Assembly: GCA_017399305.1 (NCBI GenBank)
Contig: JAFQDK010000023.1
Location: 1 to 64,000 of the forward strand
DNA length: 64,000 nucleotides
Direction: 5' to 3'
From: Clostridia bacterium
Lineage (GTDB): Bacteria > Bacillota > Clostridia > Oscillospirales > CAG-272
How positions within the stretch are numbered: position 1 is the stretch's first letter; each line of letters begins with the position of its first letter. Made by a program: the position numbers and the translations under genes. Under the pieces are notes generated by a model. It was given only the letters and a program-made list of their open reading frames with translations. It searched no databases and was not told the origin of the DNA. Positions 61,958-64,000 of this stretch are shown here, piece after piece.

Positions 61958-62418
61958 GACAAATGGATTTGCGGGCTTTGGAAAAAATCCGTTTGCCTTA
62001 GTAAAAGTATATGATTCAACCTGAAAAATGCTTACATCTGCTTAACAAAAATCTTCCTTATTATATAGAGAAGATAGCAAGAAACTTTTGATTTATATAA
62101 TGAGTAATACGGAGTGTAAAAAATTAAACTAAAGTCAAAATGTTGAGAAAAATTCACCGAGAGAAAACATTAAGCAGTATCTGGAAATTAAAAAAGATTG
62201 AAGTTGCACAAAAAAGAAGGGGAATCTTTGTCAAATATGCATTCACGTTCGAAAAATAAATATAAAACTCCCATGAAAAAATATAGTTAATTTCTTAATT
62301 TTAATCTTTTGTTTACTTAAATGAAACCGTTCGTTTACAACAAAACGCATGATTATAATGTGTTATAATAAAAAATCAGTTAAAACGTACAAAAAAATAA
62401 CTTAAAAAATGGGTGTTC

Positions 62419-62447
62419 TTGACATTTTTGTATGCGTGTAGTAAAAT
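62419..62447 (+). promoter_or_regulatory. Sigma-A promoter of the last surface protein gene
   Basis: TTGACA at 62419-62424, a 17-bp spacer, TAAAAT at 62442-62447; the start codon is at 62505. Confidence 0.7.
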
Positions 62448-62504
62448 GTATGTAACAGTTAAAACTGTATCTATGCAAAAATTTATTTTAAGGAGAGAGA
62501 TTTT

Positions 62505-64000
62505 ATGCAAAAGAAACTTCTTAGCCTTCTGCTTGTGCTTTGTATGCTTCTTAGCATGTTCCCGATGGCACTTCCCGTTTCCGCGGCTGAAGAGACTGCT
62601 ACCGAGCCTGCTGAAGTAACAGAGATTGCTGATGCAGAAGCATTCCTCGCAGTGATGACTGATCCCACTGCTTGGTCAGGCAACTATAAGCTGACTGACA
62701 ACATCGATCTTACCGATCTTCCCCAGACACCTATCGGTAATATCGAAACCGCATTTACCGGCTACTTTGACGGTAACAACAAAACCATTTCCGGTATTAA
62801 CATCGAAGGAACTGTAGCCGGCACCGGTTTGTTCGGCTTCGTTTCCAGCGATGGTGATACCACCGTTATTAAGAACCTCACTCTTGAAGGTTCTGTTACC
62901 GGTGTTCGTTTCACCGGCGGTTTGATTGGTATTATTTGCGGTGCTGCAGAGATTGACGGCATCGTTATCAGCGATAAGCTTACCGTTACCGGTGGCGGCG
63001 ACGGCCGTATCGGCGGTATCGCAGGCGGTATCGTAAATAACAATGCTGCTGCTCTTACCGGTACACTTCCTCCCGCATCTGATTTCGACATCGTTATCAA
63101 AAACTGCGTAAACAATTCCAATATTACCGCTTCTGATACTATCGGACGTGTCGGCGGTATCGTTGGTTCTGTTTCTCCTGCAGTTTCTTCTACCGGTTAC
63201 TATAACAATGTTACCATTTCTAATTGTGTAAACAATGGTGATATTTCCGGTAAAGATGCAGTCGCTGGTATCGTAGGTAACTATGAGGCAGGTAGAGTTG
63301 GTAACACCAATACAATCACTGCTTGCTCCAACTATGGTGATATTACTTCTCTTTCTACCAGTACTGTAGCAAAGACCGGTGGTATCGTTGGTCAGGGAAA
63401 TGCTCAGACTACCGGCGCTGACCTCACTGTTGAAAAGTGCTACAACGAAGGTACTGTTTCTGCTAGCGGCAAGGATAAGAACGGTAACACCCAGATCGGT
63501 GGTATCATGGGTTATGCATACCTCGGTAAGGCAGACGTTACCATTTCTCAGTGCTGGAACGCAGGTGCGGTTGTTGCTGGCTATAACGATGCTGCAGGTA
63601 TTCTTGGTCTTTCCAATACTGCAACTGTTATCGACTGCTGGAACACCGGTGCTATTTCTTCCACTAACAATGGTAAATACATCGGCGGTATCATCGGCCG
63701 TCTCAACAGCACAAACCACTTTGCTCGTAACTACAATGCAGGTACCACTACCTCTACAGGTGCAGGTACTTTCGGCGTAGGTGGTGCAAATGCAGCTTAT
63801 GCTTCTTACTATTCTGATAACTACTATTCAAACGGTACCCAGGGTGACTACAACGCTACATATGTAGCTGCTGCTGACCTTGCAAACGCAGCAAGCTTTG
63901 GTAACCTCAATGCTGAGGGCGCATGGATCTTCACAGATCTCGGTCCCGAACTCGCTTACTTCCATGAGCATGATCTCGATGCTAAGTATGTAGCAGTTGA
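62505..64000 (+). CDS. Secreted GLUG-like repeat surface protein (3' end outside window)
   Basis: Open from the ATG at 62505 (AAGGAGAG upstream) to the window end, 498 codons so far. A signal peptide (about 1-27, ending PVSAAEE) is followed by a Thr/Glu stretch and GLUG-like repeats: GYFDGNNKTISGINIEG, IGGIAGGIVNN, GGIVGSVS and GGIMGYAYLG with NC or SQCWNAG spacers. This is the same architecture as the N-terminal part of the 3136-7296 protein. The C-terminal modules (perhaps a dockerin) would lie to the right. It is probably adhesive or a scaffold for binding glycans. Confidence 0.8.
   Translation, partial: MQKKLLSLLLVLCMLLSMFPMALPVSAAEETATEPAEVTEIADAEAFLAVMTDPTAWSGNYKLTDNIDLTDLPQTPIGNIETAFTGYFDGNNKTISGINIEGTVAGTGLFGFVSSDGDTTVIKNLTLEGSVTGVRFTGGLIGIICGAAEIDGIVISDKLTVTGGGDGRIGGIAGGIVNNNAAALTGTLPPASDFDIVIKNCVNNSNITASDTIGRVGGIVGSVSPAVSSTGYYNNVTISNCVNNGDISGKDAVAGIVGNYEAGRVGNTNTITACSNYGDITSLSTSTVAKTGGIVGQGNAQTTGADLTVEKCYNEGTVSASGKDKNGNTQIGGIMGYAYLGKADVTISQCWNAGAVVAGYNDAAGILGLSNTATVIDCWNTGAISSTNNGKYIGGIIGRLNSTNHFARNYNAGTTTSTGAGTFGVGGANAAYASYYSDNYYSNGTQGDYNATYVAAADLANAASFGNLNAEGAWIFTDLGPELAYFHEHDLDAKYVAV

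Larger units (their letters stand above)
61868..62504. other. 637-bp AT-rich intergenic region
   Basis: No credible coding region on either strand. It holds a minus-strand hairpin at 61931-61957 and a plus-strand promoter at 62419-62447. The rest, 61960-62410, is poly-A/T-rich without a clear signal. A small RNA on the minus strand upstream of the hairpin is possible but not supported by a clear promoter. Confidence 0.6.

Noticed and set aside
62676-63719. A 347-codon minus-strand frame opposite the last surface gene
   Set aside because: Low-complexity Thr/Ser/Asn composition that mirrors the repeat protein on the plus strand.

Overview
The window looks like a low-to-medium GC Bacillota chromosome, most likely class Clostridia (Oscillospirales-type gut or rumen anaerobe). 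Supporting signs are AGGAGG-type ribosome binding sites, TTGACA/TATAAT promoters, a perfect CIRCE operator before groES-groEL, a clostridial-type 6S RNA, a DUF1292 protein, a six-gene Rnf operon, and many secreted proteins with dockerin, SLH, copper-amine-oxidase-type stalk and GLUG-like repeat domains. No phage, transposase, rRNA or CRISPR array is visible.

Layout. 1-3.0 kb is a rearranged region. It holds the 3' end of a gene that runs in from the left (probably GrdC/DUF5940-like), two further partial copies of that same 3' end, two single-gene insertions, and a truncated ispG tail lying head-to-head against one copy. 3.1-16 kb is a surface and glycan region: a 1386-residue dockerin protein, a three-repeat stalk-domain protein, an SLH protein with a sialidase-like propeller and CBM9-like tail, a GH127 beta-L-arabinofuranosidase, a divergent AraC regulator and an SLC13-type transporter. 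16-27 kb is mostly housekeeping and small accessory genes: lepA, hemW, DUF1292, 6S RNA, a streptothricin-acetyltransferase-like GNAT in an operon with a flavodoxin-fold protein and a LMW phosphatase, a vWA protein, a macrodomain protein and a SulP transporter.

27.4-36.1 kb is an extended Rnf locus: rnfCDGEAB, a NusG-II protein, a Gx transporter, an exported two-repeat lipoprotein and the flavin transferase ApbE. RnfG carries two FMN-binding domains, each with a flavinylation motif. The lipoprotein's two repeats end in a related-looking AGCT motif. I regard this as the most interesting part of the window. 36-48.5 kb holds an HD hydrolase, a beta-helix lipoprotein, exonuclease III, tRNA-Pro(GGG), a murJ-GT4-VanZ operon, an SLH-HtrA protease, an LTA-synthase-like sulfatase, and an MFS-GDPD pair. 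48.5-54 kb holds a tightly overlapped operon (sulfite-reductase-like protein, FecBCD-type importer, NnrE) and a sodium-pump decarboxylase beta/gamma pair. 54-62 kb holds a membrane protein and acyltransferase pair, groESL, an alanine symporter overlapping an antisense ACT gene, hom and ppa. The last 1.5 kb begins another GLUG-type surface protein that runs off the right edge.

Function. Rnf couples ferredoxin oxidation to NAD reduction and ion pumping. ApbE would attach FMN to RnfG/RnfD and possibly to the exported lipoprotein. The sodium-linked decarboxylase and alanine symporter fit a sodium-based energy economy. The surface region suggests plant-glycan or mucin attack at the cell wall. All names come from reading motifs by eye; no database search was run.
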